Positions 7,408-17,028 are shown, counted from the stretch's first letter. The stretch: 64,000 bases of DNA from CAYMZZ01 sp964395095 (GCA_964395095.1 CAYMZZ010000011.1:124001-188000), one strand, 5' to 3'. The notes: a model not told the origin generated them from the letters alone. Made by a program: numbers and translations.

Positions 7408-8018
7408 TAACAACAAAGAACAGCAAAAGCTGGATTGCAGGAATTATTGCTGCGATAGCAGCTTCACTTTGCTGCATTACTCCGGTTTTAGCTTTCCTGG
7501 GCGGGGCAAGTGGACTGGCTTCTTCCTTTTCATGGATTGAACCATACCGGCCCTATCTGATTGGATTGACAATAGCCGTTTTTGCATTCGCCTGGTATCA
7601 AAAACTGAAACCTCAAAAACAAATGGATTGTGAATGTGAGGCAGATAATAAAAAATCATTCTGGCAATCAAAGACATTTTTAGCAATTGTTACTGTAATA
7701 GCAGGATTGCTTATTGCCTTTCCATATTATGCAAAAGCATTTTACCCCAAACCACAGCAGACAAAAGTGATTGTTGTTGACAAAAGCAATATTCAAACAG
7801 CGGAATTCAAAATTAAAGGCATGACTTGTGAAGGCTGCACAGAACACATAAACAGCGAGCTTTCAAAAGTAACCGGAGTTATTGAGTCTAACACTTCTTA
7901 CGAAAAAGCAAACAGTACAGTAAAATTTGATAAAAGTAAAATATCTATTGACAGTATTGCATCTGCTATAAGCAAGACAGGTTATAAAGTATCTTCTCAA
8001 AACTTAATCAGCAATTAA
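7404..8018 (+). CDS. merTP: MerTP: mercuric transport protein fused to MerP-like HMA domain
   Basis: A 204-aa inner-membrane protein. Residues ~10-110 are MerT-like with three hydrophobic helices, the Cys23-Cys24 pair in TM1 (SLCCITP) and the cytoplasmic CEC pair (Cys76, Cys78). Residues ~132-200 are an HMA/MerP domain with GMTCEGC (Cys142, Cys145). In mercury systems MerP binds Hg(II) in the periplasm and MerT passes it inward to MerA; MerTP fusions are known in Bacteroidota. It is placed between arsR and the GDCCVxC gene, overlapping both. No mercuric reductase follows, which is unusual because import without reduction would be harmful. Confidence 0.9.
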   Translation: MITTKNSKSWIAGIIAAIAASLCCITPVLAFLGGASGLASSFSWIEPYRPYLIGLTIAVFAFAWYQKLKPQKQMDCECEADNKKSFWQSKTFLAIVTVIAGLLIAFPYYAKAFYPKPQQTKVIVVDKSNIQTAEFKIKGMTCEGCTEHINSELSKVTGVIESNTSYEKANSTVKFDKSKISIDSIASAISKTGYKVSSQNLISN

Positions 8019-8230
8019 TGGAAAAAACACTCATACTTCAATCTGTTATTACTTGTCCTGTTTGCGGACACAAACAAGAAGAAACAATGCCGACCGATGC
8101 CTGCCAGTTTTTCTACGTATGTAAAAGCTGCAATACGAGGTTACGACCAAAAGAGGGGGATTGCTGCGTGTATTGCAGTTACGGAACAGTTAAATGTCCG
8201 TCTGTGCAAGCAGAAAAGACCTGTTGCTGA
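8018..8230 (+). CDS. GDCCVxC-domain cysteine-rich protein
   Basis: A 70-aa protein with CPVC near the N-terminus (Cys13, Cys16), CKSC (Cys35, Cys38), the signature GDCCVYCSYGTVKCP (residues 48-61) and a terminal Cys-Cys. This is the GDCCVxC-domain family, whose members are sometimes selenoproteins; here all positions are ordinary Cys codons. Family members are found beside mercury/arsenic genes. A soft-metal-binding or transfer role is inferred. Its start overlaps the merTP stop by one base (TAATG), so it is the last gene of the operon. Confidence 0.88.
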   Translation: MEKTLILQSVITCPVCGHKQEETMPTDACQFFYVCKSCNTRLRPKEGDCCVYCSYGTVKCPSVQAEKTCC

Positions 8231-8334
8231 ATGATATATAGCTGATTTTCATTGTTTACTGTTTTCGTAAATCAATTTCCTTTTACCGTAAGTAAGCCTT
8301 CTTAGCAAACCCGACTTTTGCAAAAAAAATTGAT

Positions 8335-10551
8335 ATGCTAAGGAAATTGACATTCGTTGCTTATGGACTATGTTGCAGTTTGATAACTATTGGGCAAGTA
8401 AATAAAGACTCAAAGCAAATACAAAAAGATACTTCTAACCCTCAACATAAATATTTACCGGATATAACCGTTGTTGGCCGTTACAGCAAAAGCGACTATC
8501 AGCAGATGCCTGAAGTAGTTGGTACCAGTATTTATGCCGGTAAGAAGAATGCATTGATTGTTTTGGATAATGTTCAGGGAAATGTAGTCACCAATACCAT
8601 GCGCCAGGTGCTGGCAAAAGTGCCGGGTATTCATATTTGGGAAAGCGACCCCAGTGGAATACAAATTGGTATTGCTGCCCGTGGATTAAGTCCTAACCGT
8701 AGCTGGGAGTTTAATGTGCGTCAGAACGGTTATGATATTGCTGCTGATCCTTTCGGATATCCGGAGGCTTATTATAACCCTCAATTGCAGGCTGTTCAAA
8801 GAATAGAAATTGTCAGGGGTCAGGGTTCATTACAATACGGTCCTCAATTCGGCGGGTTAGTAAATTATATTTTGCGCAATGGCAGCGAGATTAATAAACC
8901 TTTCGAATTTGAAACACAGCAAACCATTGGAAGCAATGCTTTATTCAACAGCTATAATGCCATTGGCGGTAAAACCGGAAAAATTCATTATTACTCTTTC
9001 TTTGATCATCGCAATGGCAATGGCTGGAGAGATAACAGCCGTTTCTTCACCAATGCAGGTTTTGGAACCATTACTTACCTTTTCAATCCAAAATTTTCAC
9101 TGACTGCAGAAGTAATGCGTTCACATATTCGCAGCCAGCAGCCCGGCGGATTAACTGATGCCCAGTTGGAGCAGGATGCGCAACAAAGTTTTCGCAGCCG
9201 CAACTGGTTTGATATTACCTGGACAACACCGGCGTTGATTGCCAATTACCAAATCAATGAAAAAGCCCGTTGGAATACGAAATTATTTGCCACCATCGGA
9301 GACAGAAACAGCGTAGGATTCCTGCAATCTATTACAACAAAGGATAGTATTAATGCAGCTTCTCTCAATTATAACAATAGAGTGGTTAATCTTGATCAAT
9401 ACAGGAATTATGGTCTGGAAAGCCGTATTATAACGGATTATGCTTTGGGTAAACTTCAAAATACTTTTTCAGGCGGTATTCGCCTATACACAGGCACTAC
9501 GTATAGAAGGGCCGACGGCAAAGGAACAACTGGAACCGATTATGATGTGACGGTAATTGGAAATTATCCGCGGGATATTGAATTTGATTCTAAGAATGCT
9601 GCGGCTTTCGTTGAAAATATTTTCCGGATTAATGACAAGTTTTTAATCATTCCCGGAATGCGATATGAATGGCTGGAAGGTGAAGCTTCGGGTCGTAATG
9701 GATACACTTCAGGCGGTGCAGAAATATTATTGCAAAGCATTAACCGAAGCCGGAGCTTTTTATTAGCTGGTATTGGGTCAGAATATCATATAACAAAGAG
9801 TACAGAAATCTATGCGAATTTTTCACAAGCGTATCGCCCTATCCAATTTGCCAATCTACAGGCGCCTCCAACTACTGATGTGGTTGACCCGGATTTAAAA
9901 GACGCCAAAGGATACAATATTGACCTCGGCTATCGTGGTAAAGTAAAAGACTATCTGCAGTTTGACATAAGCAGTTTTTATCTGCAGTACGATAACCGGG
10001 TTGGCACTATTACACCAGCAGGTGCTACTTATCGTTTAATTACAAATGTAGGAGCCAGCACCAGTAAAGGGTTTGAAGGATATATTGAATTTAATCCTGT
10101 GAGGGCATTTACAAAAAGTAAAAACAGTGATGTCATTATTTTTGGTTCTTATAGTTACACTGGCGCTACATATAGCGGTGATCATAAAGATGCCAATACA
10201 AAAGGAAAAAAAGTAGAAAATGCACCAGCTAATATTTTCAGGGGTGGTATCTCTGCCGGTTATAAAGGCTTTTTACTGACCGGCCAGGTGAGCTATGTTA
10301 GTGAGACTTTCAGTGATGCTAATAACACACTAACCCCGACTGCAAATGGGCAGAATGGCTTGATTCCTTCCTATACCATAACTGATTTAACAGCTACTTA
10401 TAAGTTTAGCAAAAGCCTGAATCTTAAAGGTGGTATAAACAATTTGTTCAATGAAAACTATTTTACACGCCGTGCAGGTGGCTACCCTGGCCCCGGAGCA
10501 TTACCTGGTGATGGAAGAACCTTTTTTGTAAGTGTTGGAACAAAATTGTAA
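8335..10551 (+). CDS. TonB-dependent outer-membrane receptor, FecA-like
   Basis: A 738-aa receptor: signal peptide (residues 1-22, ending IGQ), TonB-box-like ITVVG at ~45-49, plug domain ~60-185, then a beta-barrel. The plug contains NVVTNTMRQVLAKVPGIHIWE and a FecA-like stretch (RGLSPNRSWEFNVRQNGYDI, then the DPFGYPEAYYNP region), and the barrel ends with ARTFFVSVGTKL-type final strand GRTFFVSVGTKL. FecA relatives take up ferric dicitrate, but family members import other metal chelates. Placed between a mer-type operon and copper oxidases, an Fe or Cu chelate substrate is a guess. No anti-sigma/sigma pair is near. Confidence 0.88.
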   Translation: MLRKLTFVAYGLCCSLITIGQVNKDSKQIQKDTSNPQHKYLPDITVVGRYSKSDYQQMPEVVGTSIYAGKKNALIVLDNVQGNVVTNTMRQVLAKVPGIHIWESDPSGIQIGIAARGLSPNRSWEFNVRQNGYDIAADPFGYPEAYYNPQLQAVQRIEIVRGQGSLQYGPQFGGLVNYILRNGSEINKPFEFETQQTIGSNALFNSYNAIGGKTGKIHYYSFFDHRNGNGWRDNSRFFTNAGFGTITYLFNPKFSLTAEVMRSHIRSQQPGGLTDAQLEQDAQQSFRSRNWFDITWTTPALIANYQINEKARWNTKLFATIGDRNSVGFLQSITTKDSINAASLNYNNRVVNLDQYRNYGLESRIITDYALGKLQNTFSGGIRLYTGTTYRRADGKGTTGTDYDVTVIGNYPRDIEFDSKNAAAFVENIFRINDKFLIIPGMRYEWLEGEASGRNGYTSGGAEILLQSINRSRSFLLAGIGSEYHITKSTEIYANFSQAYRPIQFANLQAPPTTDVVDPDLKDAKGYNIDLGYRGKVKDYLQFDISSFYLQYDNRVGTITPAGATYRLITNVGASTSKGFEGYIEFNPVRAFTKSKNSDVIIFGSYSYTGATYSGDHKDANTKGKKVENAPANIFRGGISAGYKGFLLTGQVSYVSETFSDANNTLTPTANGQNGLIPSYTITDLTATYKFSKSLNLKGGINNLFNENYFTRRAGGYPGPGALPGDGRTFFVSVGTKL

Positions 10552-10619
10552 ACTTTAAACAGGACTTATTCTATTTTATTGCTCTCATTATATTAGAGCC
10601 AATAAGATCTTAAGCATTA

Positions 10620-10654
10620 AAAAGGCCCTGTACATTTATTCGTACAGGGCTTTT
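10620..10654. terminator. Bidirectional terminator between convergent genes
   Basis: Stem GCCCTGTAC (10625-10633), an 8-base loop, GTACAGGGC (10642-10650), with A-run before and T-run after, so it works on both strands. It separates the TonB receptor from the convergent oxidase gene ending at 10675. Confidence 0.85.
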
Positions 10655-10674
10655 GAATTTTGTTCTGAAATCAA

Positions 10675-12513
10675 TTAATGCAAATAAATCCATTTGGCTA
10701 CTGAAGGCACACCGTTATTGTTAATAGCAAACATCATATAATGCCCCTGCTGGGCCAATGAATGTGGATGTCCACCATGCGGTGCAGTCAATGTCAATCT
10801 TGTTGGATTAGCATGATCGTGGATATAAGGCATCTCCAACACTTTTTGTTCGGTATCGGTTTGATGTGTTGCTGCCATTGGCCTGACTAATACAACTTTT
10901 ACAATTGAAGCTGCATCCGGTGATTCGATAGTGAAACTTTGGCCGTGATGTACCAAAGATGGTGCTGTGGAAATTACTGGTCTTGCTCCTTTGAATAAAT
11001 AAGGAGGGCTATAAACTTCAATCTTTGTATTATTCCATCCGGCCATCATTACTTTTCCGCTTGGCAATAATACCGCCGCAGAATGATAATCCCTTATCGA
11101 GGGTAACTCATCCATAGGCGACCATGTGTTGGTTTGAGGATTGAATGAAGTACAGGGTGAATTGATGCTATTAATTCCACCGCAAACAAATACATTACCA
11201 TCCGGCAATAATACCGCACTGCAAAGGCTCCTATGTCCTCCATCGGGAAATATTGAAGACGCTCCCCAATTCGCAACGGGTGACAAAGCAGTTGCATCAA
11301 TAATTTCATAAGTATTATTTGTGGAAGGATCAGCGCCGCCCATTACTAATATGCGGACATAGGGAGCAGTATTGCTTAATATCATTACTGACATGCCTTT
11401 CGACCGATCCGGCATGGACGGCGTTTTCGGAGCAATATTGTTCCACACACCTGTATTGCTTCCGGTAAGAGTGAAATAGGCGGATTGATCGTCGCTGGCT
11501 CCGGTAAATGGCCCACCACCAGGGCCTGCCGATGCCCAACCAGTTCTTGTATAAAAAATTGAGTGGTTGGGTAACAAATGAAGACCGGGATATAATTCGG
11601 GAAAAGGTTTGTTGTCTCCCGATACTATTTCTGCAAAACTATCAGTTCCTTCGTTATATATTTCCAAATCGCCACCGCCATGCCCGCATACAACCAAAAT
11701 TTCATGGCTGTTACCTGATCTTTGATCGCCCAACGTCAATACAGTTGGATACCACCGGTCATCTACCATACTGCCTGCAGTTCTTGACCACGACTTTGCA
11801 ACAGGATCAAATTTATATCCCCATTTTGCTTTTGAATTTGGTCCGTAACCGCCGCCGCCAACTACTAACAGTCTTCCGTCAGACAGAAAAGAATGCCCTC
11901 CACATAGCACGGAGTAACCCTCAGCAGCATTAGGAATTAGATGTGGTTGATTAACCGGGTCCTCAAAAGTAGCAGGAGTAGTATTCTCAGGATCCCACAG
12001 CAGCGTAGTTTCGTCAGCGGTAATGAATATAACCTTGCCCGTATGAAGCAGTGCAGCATGGACTATTCCATCGTACCCGCCGGGGCCTCTGCGTGGTATA
12101 TCTATTGGAAAAGTAGCCCAGCTTCCATACATCATTTCACTGAAATGATGAAACAAAATATCCAGGTGCCGGCGATCAAAAGCTTTTAAATCCAGCACTT
12201 CTTTAATATGACGAAATCCAAAAGGATACTCCCGGTCTCTGAATGCAATGATTTCTTTCGCTATATCAAAATCCAGGATTTTCTTCGGCTTTTCTTTCAA
12301 CAGTTCCGGATTATCTTCATGAAAATGGTCGCCTTCACCGTGTCCCAAATGCATTTTCTCATAAACTAAATCTTCTGGTTGAACAGCCTGGTTAAAAAAG
12401 GTGAGAATTCGCCGGTGAATGCTGGCTTTTAGTTTCAATTCCTGGTGTTTGCCATTTCCCTTGTAATGGTCTTCCACCACTTTTTCCTTCGGAGAAATTG
12501 TTTTTTGTGTCAT
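10675..12513 (-). CDS. Galactose-oxidase-like copper-radical oxidase (kelch, DUF1929)
   Basis: A 612-aa protein from ATG 12513 (a TTG at 12519 would add two residues). After a ~130-residue N-terminal part comes a kelch beta-propeller and a C-terminal DUF1929/galactose-oxidase domain. All residues of the copper-radical site can be placed: Cys204 (VLCGGHSF) and Tyr255 (DDRWYPTV), which form the thioether-linked cofactor, Tyr476-His477 (RDYHSAAVLLP) and His550 (AATHQTDTEQK). Such enzymes oxidise alcohols or aldehydes to H2O2. There is no signal peptide, although relatives are usually extracytoplasmic, and the N-terminus carries a His/Glu patch (HLGHGEGDHFHED). It lies 76 bp downstream of the multicopper oxidase on the same strand, probably as an operon. 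Confidence 0.85.
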   Translation of the reverse strand: MTQKTISPKEKVVEDHYKGNGKHQELKLKASIHRRILTFFNQAVQPEDLVYEKMHLGHGEGDHFHEDNPELLKEKPKKILDFDIAKEIIAFRDREYPFGFRHIKEVLDLKAFDRRHLDILFHHFSEMMYGSWATFPIDIPRRGPGGYDGIVHAALLHTGKVIFITADETTLLWDPENTTPATFEDPVNQPHLIPNAAEGYSVLCGGHSFLSDGRLLVVGGGGYGPNSKAKWGYKFDPVAKSWSRTAGSMVDDRWYPTVLTLGDQRSGNSHEILVVCGHGGGDLEIYNEGTDSFAEIVSGDNKPFPELYPGLHLLPNHSIFYTRTGWASAGPGGGPFTGASDDQSAYFTLTGSNTGVWNNIAPKTPSMPDRSKGMSVMILSNTAPYVRILVMGGADPSTNNTYEIIDATALSPVANWGASSIFPDGGHRSLCSAVLLPDGNVFVCGGINSINSPCTSFNPQTNTWSPMDELPSIRDYHSAAVLLPSGKVMMAGWNNTKIEVYSPPYLFKGARPVISTAPSLVHHGQSFTIESPDAASIVKVVLVRPMAATHQTDTEQKVLEMPYIHDHANPTRLTLTAPHGGHPHSLAQQGHYMMFAINNNGVPSVAKWIYLH

Positions 12514-12589
12514 AGACAAGAATTTAATAGTGAGAAATATTGTTTAGAGAAAGGTGTACGGTTTAAAAAAACGGGAGGATTAATCTTCT

Positions 12590-14467
12590 TTACATAACAA
12601 CTGTAATTGAACCTGCCATTGATAGGCCATGTACGCCACAGTGATAATTAAAGGTTCCCATACCACTCATTACGACATCCCAAAAGTTACCAGCAGAAAT
12701 AATTGGTGAATTAGCCGGGGCGCCTGGTGTATCCCACTCTACAGAGTGAGGCGCTGCACCATTATTCTGGAATCTAACGGTGTCGCCCATTTTGACCGGT
12801 AAATTACTGGGAACACTAAAAGTGAAATCTCTGGTATCAACAATGTGTGTGACCGTATCAGGTGGCGTAACATCTTCAGGCGGACATTCTTCTCCAACTG
12901 GTAATCGTGATGCAAAATCTCCTCCTTCTACAATCAGCAATGATCCCATCATACCTGTCATCATATGATCTAATACATGGCAGTGCATGTGCCATTCGCC
13001 TTTTGAATCTTTGGGAGATGAACCGCCGGCTCTCATAAAACTTCCTGAAGCCCCATCAATTGTAAACACAAAGGAATTGGCCGGACCAAATACCCTTGTA
13101 TCCTCAAACTGAGAAACTGCTGTAACCTGCGGACTTGATTGAATGGTACCAGGATTATTCCCATCCGGTCCAGGCATTATCCAGCGATGACCATGTATAT
13201 GGAAGGTGTGAAAACTATTAACCGTACCCATACCTACAACACCAAACCGCATTTTTGTATTTATCCCACCTACTACTGTTGGTGTATTTCCCAAATAAGT
13301 CCGGCCATTGATGCACATGCCGGGTGCAGTTTGCATTTCATGGTATAATTGCAGGTATAATGCTTTTGCAGGAGGAGTTCTATAGCTGCGGAAACAAAAG
13401 GCGATAAGTTCATCAAATCTTCGATTGAGATGTAAAAGCAAATCGCCTTGCTTAACTACTCTTGTTATATCAGGGTCAAAAAATTCACCCTTCTTTATTT
13501 CTGCTTCATCGGCTTTCTTTGTTTCTTCTTTTTTTATGTCATGGCCATGGGTATGCGGAATTAAATCGTGTGTTATTTTATCTAAAATTCCAACCTGATG
13601 CAGGATGGCTTTATCAACCCTTATTATTGTATCAAATGGCCTGCATCTGAACTGAACAGGATTACCATTGGGATTACTGGCCGGGAAATCAGCATCAGTA
13701 AGTGTAAAGTCATTTTGTGAATCGGCAGCATTATGAATGACAACAATACCAATAGCACCCAACTCCATATTCTCCATATCGCAGAAAAAATGGTCATGAT
13801 ATAACCATACGCCTGCTGTGCTTGGCCAGCCTATTGTTTTCCATGTATAGGTGAACGTTCCTCCCGGAGGCACCCGGTCTCCCTGTTTGTTAGGGCCCGT
13901 TACTCCCACATCATTCCACGCCGTTCTCTCGCTGGCGGGAATTGGTTGGGAAGGATCTGCTGGTGATAAAGGATAAGCGCCATCGTGTTCGTTTTCAAAA
14001 ACAAAACCGTGAACATGTATGCTATGTCCTCTTGCTTTCACACTTTTATTGAGACGCATATCCAGATTGCGGAAATGAACCAATACAGTATCACCGACAT
14101 TACACTGCACTACGGGGCCTGGTATAGTGCCCATTGTTCCATTGTCGGTAGGATTGGGTTCATTAATATCCCATGGATTTACTTTGCGGTCATCTGGTAC
14201 CGTCCATGCATCACTTTTGTCTGCCTGCACCGGTGCCTTATATCTTCGGAATATTAATGCTTCAATAATATTGCCGCTGCCATCTTGTAGCGGAGCAAAC
14301 ATTTTCCTTGTTTTGGTAACGCCGGTTCCGGGAGAGGATATAACGACATCTTTACTTGGTTTACCGGTAATGTCCTGGGCGGTTTTGCCGGTCATGCGGT
14401 CAATATTGTTGGGCATTGTATCCCAGGCTCGGTTTTCAAATTGAATCCAAACTTCAATTGTTGCCAT
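12590..14467 (-). CDS. Multicopper oxidase with extra C-terminal cupredoxin domain
   Basis: A 625-aa multicopper oxidase. The trinuclear ligands are HSIHVHG (His151, His153), WLYHDH (His224, His226), HTFHIHGH (residues 420-427) and HMHCHVLDHMMTGM (His495-Cys496-His497, His501, Met506), so type 1, 2 and 3 coppers are complete. Residues ~535-625 form an additional plastocyanin/azurin-like domain with His574, Cys610, His613 and Met617 as probable ligands. No signal peptide or Tat motif is visible. A charged His/Lys/Glu insert (~305-328) lies in the middle. Such enzymes oxidise Cu(I), Fe(II) or phenols using O2. The extra blue-copper domain may feed electrons into the oxidase core (inference). 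It is upstream of the radical oxidase. Confidence 0.9.
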   Translation of the reverse strand: MATIEVWIQFENRAWDTMPNNIDRMTGKTAQDITGKPSKDVVISSPGTGVTKTRKMFAPLQDGSGNIIEALIFRRYKAPVQADKSDAWTVPDDRKVNPWDINEPNPTDNGTMGTIPGPVVQCNVGDTVLVHFRNLDMRLNKSVKARGHSIHVHGFVFENEHDGAYPLSPADPSQPIPASERTAWNDVGVTGPNKQGDRVPPGGTFTYTWKTIGWPSTAGVWLYHDHFFCDMENMELGAIGIVVIHNAADSQNDFTLTDADFPASNPNGNPVQFRCRPFDTIIRVDKAILHQVGILDKITHDLIPHTHGHDIKKEETKKADEAEIKKGEFFDPDITRVVKQGDLLLHLNRRFDELIAFCFRSYRTPPAKALYLQLYHEMQTAPGMCINGRTYLGNTPTVVGGINTKMRFGVVGMGTVNSFHTFHIHGHRWIMPGPDGNNPGTIQSSPQVTAVSQFEDTRVFGPANSFVFTIDGASGSFMRAGGSSPKDSKGEWHMHCHVLDHMMTGMMGSLLIVEGGDFASRLPVGEECPPEDVTPPDTVTHIVDTRDFTFSVPSNLPVKMGDTVRFQNNGAAPHSVEWDTPGAPANSPIISAGNFWDVVMSGMGTFNYHCGVHGLSMAGSITVVM

Positions 14468-15047
14468 AGCATTAAGGTTTAAGGTGAATATTTCACTATA
14501 AAATCAGGACCTTAGATGCTTCGTCACTGCCCGGCGAAGGTGGGCTCTCAAATAGGGGGAAAATAAATACGGGAAGTAAAGGTAAGAGGAAAGATACTCT
14601 ACCCAATACCATGAAAGTAGTATTCTTGGCATCATACCTTGCACTAAGTGTATTTGCTTAATAATATCTAACATCTGAACCATTCACCGCTACGAGAAAC
14701 TATCATCGGTCGGATTGTATTACTTGGTTCATCCATAAAGAATTACTTAACAATTTCTGTAAAGAAACTTCGTATCTGACGTTAGCACAGAAAATGAAAT
14801 GGGGCCATAAATAAATAAGGTTTAATTTTTAAAAAGCGGTTTAGACTTCCATACATTTGATCGAATTAATGCAGGAATAAATTAGTAGTCGTAATAACAG
14901 GTCAGGGGGAAACAAAAATCAAAAAGATCTTTTCAAACACTGGAGTTGGTATAAAACATTCCTGTTACCACTGTTCAGAGACCTACATTCCAGTATAAAA
15001 AATCAATTGCTCTAAATAATGTATTTTGCTTTTAAGAATATAAATGC
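14468..15047. other. 580-bp intergenic region between divergent genes
   Basis: It should hold the promoters of the oxidase pair (leftward) and of the nuclease gene (rightward). I see no gene. A 16-codon frame at 14610 (MKVVFLASYLALSVFA) resembles a bare signal peptide but has no mature part. No strong inverted repeat is visible. Confidence 0.5.
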
Positions 15048-16295
15048 ATGAACAGCAGTCTCAACCAAATTATCCGTCAATACAAAGAAGATAAGCAATC
15101 TGTTTACAACACATGGTTTATCAATAATGGAGAACGGTTAAAAGCTTTTCGTTCTATCCGGCGGGGTGTAATGCAGGTAATTGAAGATATAAAGACCAGG
15201 AAATTTCCAAATGATTTTAAAGGTTCTTCTTTAGAATTTGTCCTTACCTGCATTACAGAACAAAAACAGGTGTTTGAAGGAGCTTCTCATCCATTTTACT
15301 GGAAACCCAAACTACGCATCCCGGATATTTATGAAAACGAAAATAACAAGCAAGCTTTTGGGCAGTTCTTGGAGAACTGTTTAAATGCAAAAACAGAAGA
15401 CCAGCTTATTAAAGAAATCATCAGGTTGGACAGTTTAAAAATCAAAGGGCTTGGCCCGGCTTTAGCAAGCATTCTGTATTTTCTGCATCCCACAATCATA
15501 CCGCCATTTAACACTGCCATTATCAATGGTTTTAATTTCCTATTCAAGGATAAAAAGAAGTTAGGTAGCTGGAGTGAGTACCTTAAGCTAAGAGAAGTAA
15601 TGATTGATACCAATAATCAAAACAGGTCTGAATTATCATCTGACCTGGGAGCTATAGCAGGATTACTATTTGAAATAGGAACTCAAAAGTTGATTTTAGG
15701 GAGTGATGAATATCTATCAGAAACTGAACGTAAAAAATTAGAAAAGCTGATAGAAAAAAGGCAGGGAGATGTGCAGCAGGAAAAAGAAGAAGAAAATTTG
15801 CATACAGAAATGCAATACCATTTATTGAAAATCGGCAATGCGCTTGGTTATGATGTTATTGCTGCTTCTAATGATCGTTCAAAATCACATTGCGGTAATA
15901 GCTTTTCATTTATGAGCTTGCAGCAGTTTCCGGAAATTGATTTAGAAAAAGAAACCTTGAATACGGTAAAATTGATTGATGTTCTTTGGTTTCAGAAAGG
16001 AACTAATAATGTTATCGCAGCTTTTGAAGTTGAGAAAAGCACCAGTATATACTCAGGTATTCTTCGGCTGACTGATTTAAGCTATACCATTGCCGATGGC
16101 GATGAAGTTTTTTACCTCATTGTACCGGATAAAAGAGAAAAAGATGTATGCCTTCAACTATCCCGCCCTGCAATAAAACAAAATAATGTAATTGTCAAAT
16201 ACATCCTGTTCTCGGAACTCCGAAGTCATTGCGATGCACTTTGCAAATTTGGAGAAAGTCATCATATAATGGAAAAGATAGCTAAAGCTGTTTAA
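15048..16295 (+). CDS. Orphan PD-(D/E)XK restriction-endonuclease-like protein
   Basis: A 415-aa protein. The N-terminal half contains a helix-hairpin-helix-like stretch IKGLGPALASILYFLHP (~residues 134-150). A charged coiled-coil linker (~225-250) follows, then a C-terminal nuclease fold with the IDVLWF strand and AAFEVEKS, which fits the D...E-x-K active site of PD-(D/E)XK enzymes. Its conserved surroundings (STSIYSGILRLTDL) resemble a family annotated as type II restriction endonucleases. No methyltransferase is adjacent, so it is either an orphan nuclease or a defence/repair protein. Long intergenic DNA on the left suggests its own promoter. Confidence 0.6.
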   Translation: MNSSLNQIIRQYKEDKQSVYNTWFINNGERLKAFRSIRRGVMQVIEDIKTRKFPNDFKGSSLEFVLTCITEQKQVFEGASHPFYWKPKLRIPDIYENENNKQAFGQFLENCLNAKTEDQLIKEIIRLDSLKIKGLGPALASILYFLHPTIIPPFNTAIINGFNFLFKDKKKLGSWSEYLKLREVMIDTNNQNRSELSSDLGAIAGLLFEIGTQKLILGSDEYLSETERKKLEKLIEKRQGDVQQEKEEENLHTEMQYHLLKIGNALGYDVIAASNDRSKSHCGNSFSFMSLQQFPEIDLEKETLNTVKLIDVLWFQKGTNNVIAAFEVEKSTSIYSGILRLTDLSYTIADGDEVFYLIVPDKREKDVCLQLSRPAIKQNNVIVKYILFSELRSHCDALCKFGESHHIMEKIAKAV

Positions 16296-16375
16296 TTAGT
16301 GAGGTTAACAAACGGGTAATGTGCGTTTGGGAAAACGAGAAATAAATTTACATGCAAAATTAGATTTATAAATTC

Positions 16376-16939
16376 ATGTCGCATCTCTACATAAAAAACA
16401 TGGTTTGCAGCCGTTGCATTGCAGCAGTTAAGTTTGCTTTAGATAAATTAAAGATCCCGTACAATTCCATAGAATTAGGTGAGGTAATAACCAAAACAGA
16501 GCCATCAGCGAAGCAGCTTGTTGTTTTAAATGAAAAACTTCAGCAGTTAGGTTTTGAATTGCTGGACGACACCAAAAAGAAACTGATAGAAAAAATTAAG
16601 ATAATCATTATCGAGCATGTACATTATAAGGAAGGCGACAATCGTTATAACCTTTCAGAGATACTTTCTTCTAAACTACGTAAAGACTATTCATACCTCA
16701 GTCATTTGTTTTCTGAAGTAGAAGGCATCACGATTGAAAAATACCTCATCAACCAAAAGATTGAAAGGATAAAAGAGCTACTGGTGTATGACGAATTAAG
16801 CCTTAATGAAATTGCTTATCAATTAGGATATAGCAGCGTAGCTCACCTTTCTACGCAATTCAAGAAAGTTACCGGACTTACACCAACGCACTTTAAAAAA
16901 TTGGGAGGAATACATCGAAAAACGTTGGACAAAGTGTAA
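16376..16939 (+). CDS. AraC-type regulator with N-terminal HMA metal-sensor domain
   Basis: A 187-aa regulator. Residues ~1-70 form an HMA-like domain with CxxC (NMVCSRCIAA, Cys11 and Cys14). Residues ~85-185 are a full AraC DNA-binding domain with both helix-turn-helix motifs (LSEILSSKL..., then LSLNEIAYQLGYSSVAHLST and FKKVTGLTPTHFKK). The pairing of a copper-binding domain with an AraC output, 90 bp before copA, points to a soft-metal-responsive activator (inference). A 17-bp motif shared by the copA promoter and the HYC_CC_PP/Cus promoter (16960 and 21311) is a candidate binding site. It starts at the ATG following ttcATG. Confidence 0.85.
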   Translation: MSHLYIKNMVCSRCIAAVKFALDKLKIPYNSIELGEVITKTEPSAKQLVVLNEKLQQLGFELLDDTKKKLIEKIKIIIIEHVHYKEGDNRYNLSEILSSKLRKDYSYLSHLFSEVEGITIEKYLINQKIERIKELLVYDELSLNEIAYQLGYSSVAHLSTQFKKVTGLTPTHFKKLGGIHRKTLDKV

Positions 16940-16959
16940 CCACAAAATCTTACAATTCA

Positions 16960-16976
16960 TTTCCATAATTGTGTAA
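16960..16976 (+). promoter_or_regulatory. Shared motif TTTCCATAATTGTGTAA before copA
   Basis: This 17-bp sequence occurs 53 bp before the copA start and recurs with one mismatch at 21311-21327 before the HYC_CC_PP gene. Similarity extends to ~24 of 30 bases. Both genes belong to copper/soft-metal handling, so it may be a site for the neighbouring HMA-AraC protein (inference). Confidence 0.5.
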
Positions 16977-17028
16977 CGATCAGGAATTATTGCCAGAGTA
17001 GCTTTGCTGTATCAAAAAAGTATAGGAT

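Noticed and set aside
14610..14660. A 16-codon frame MKVVFLASYLALSVFA in the large intergenic region
   Set aside because: No mature part, no promoter or conservation evidence; could be chance.
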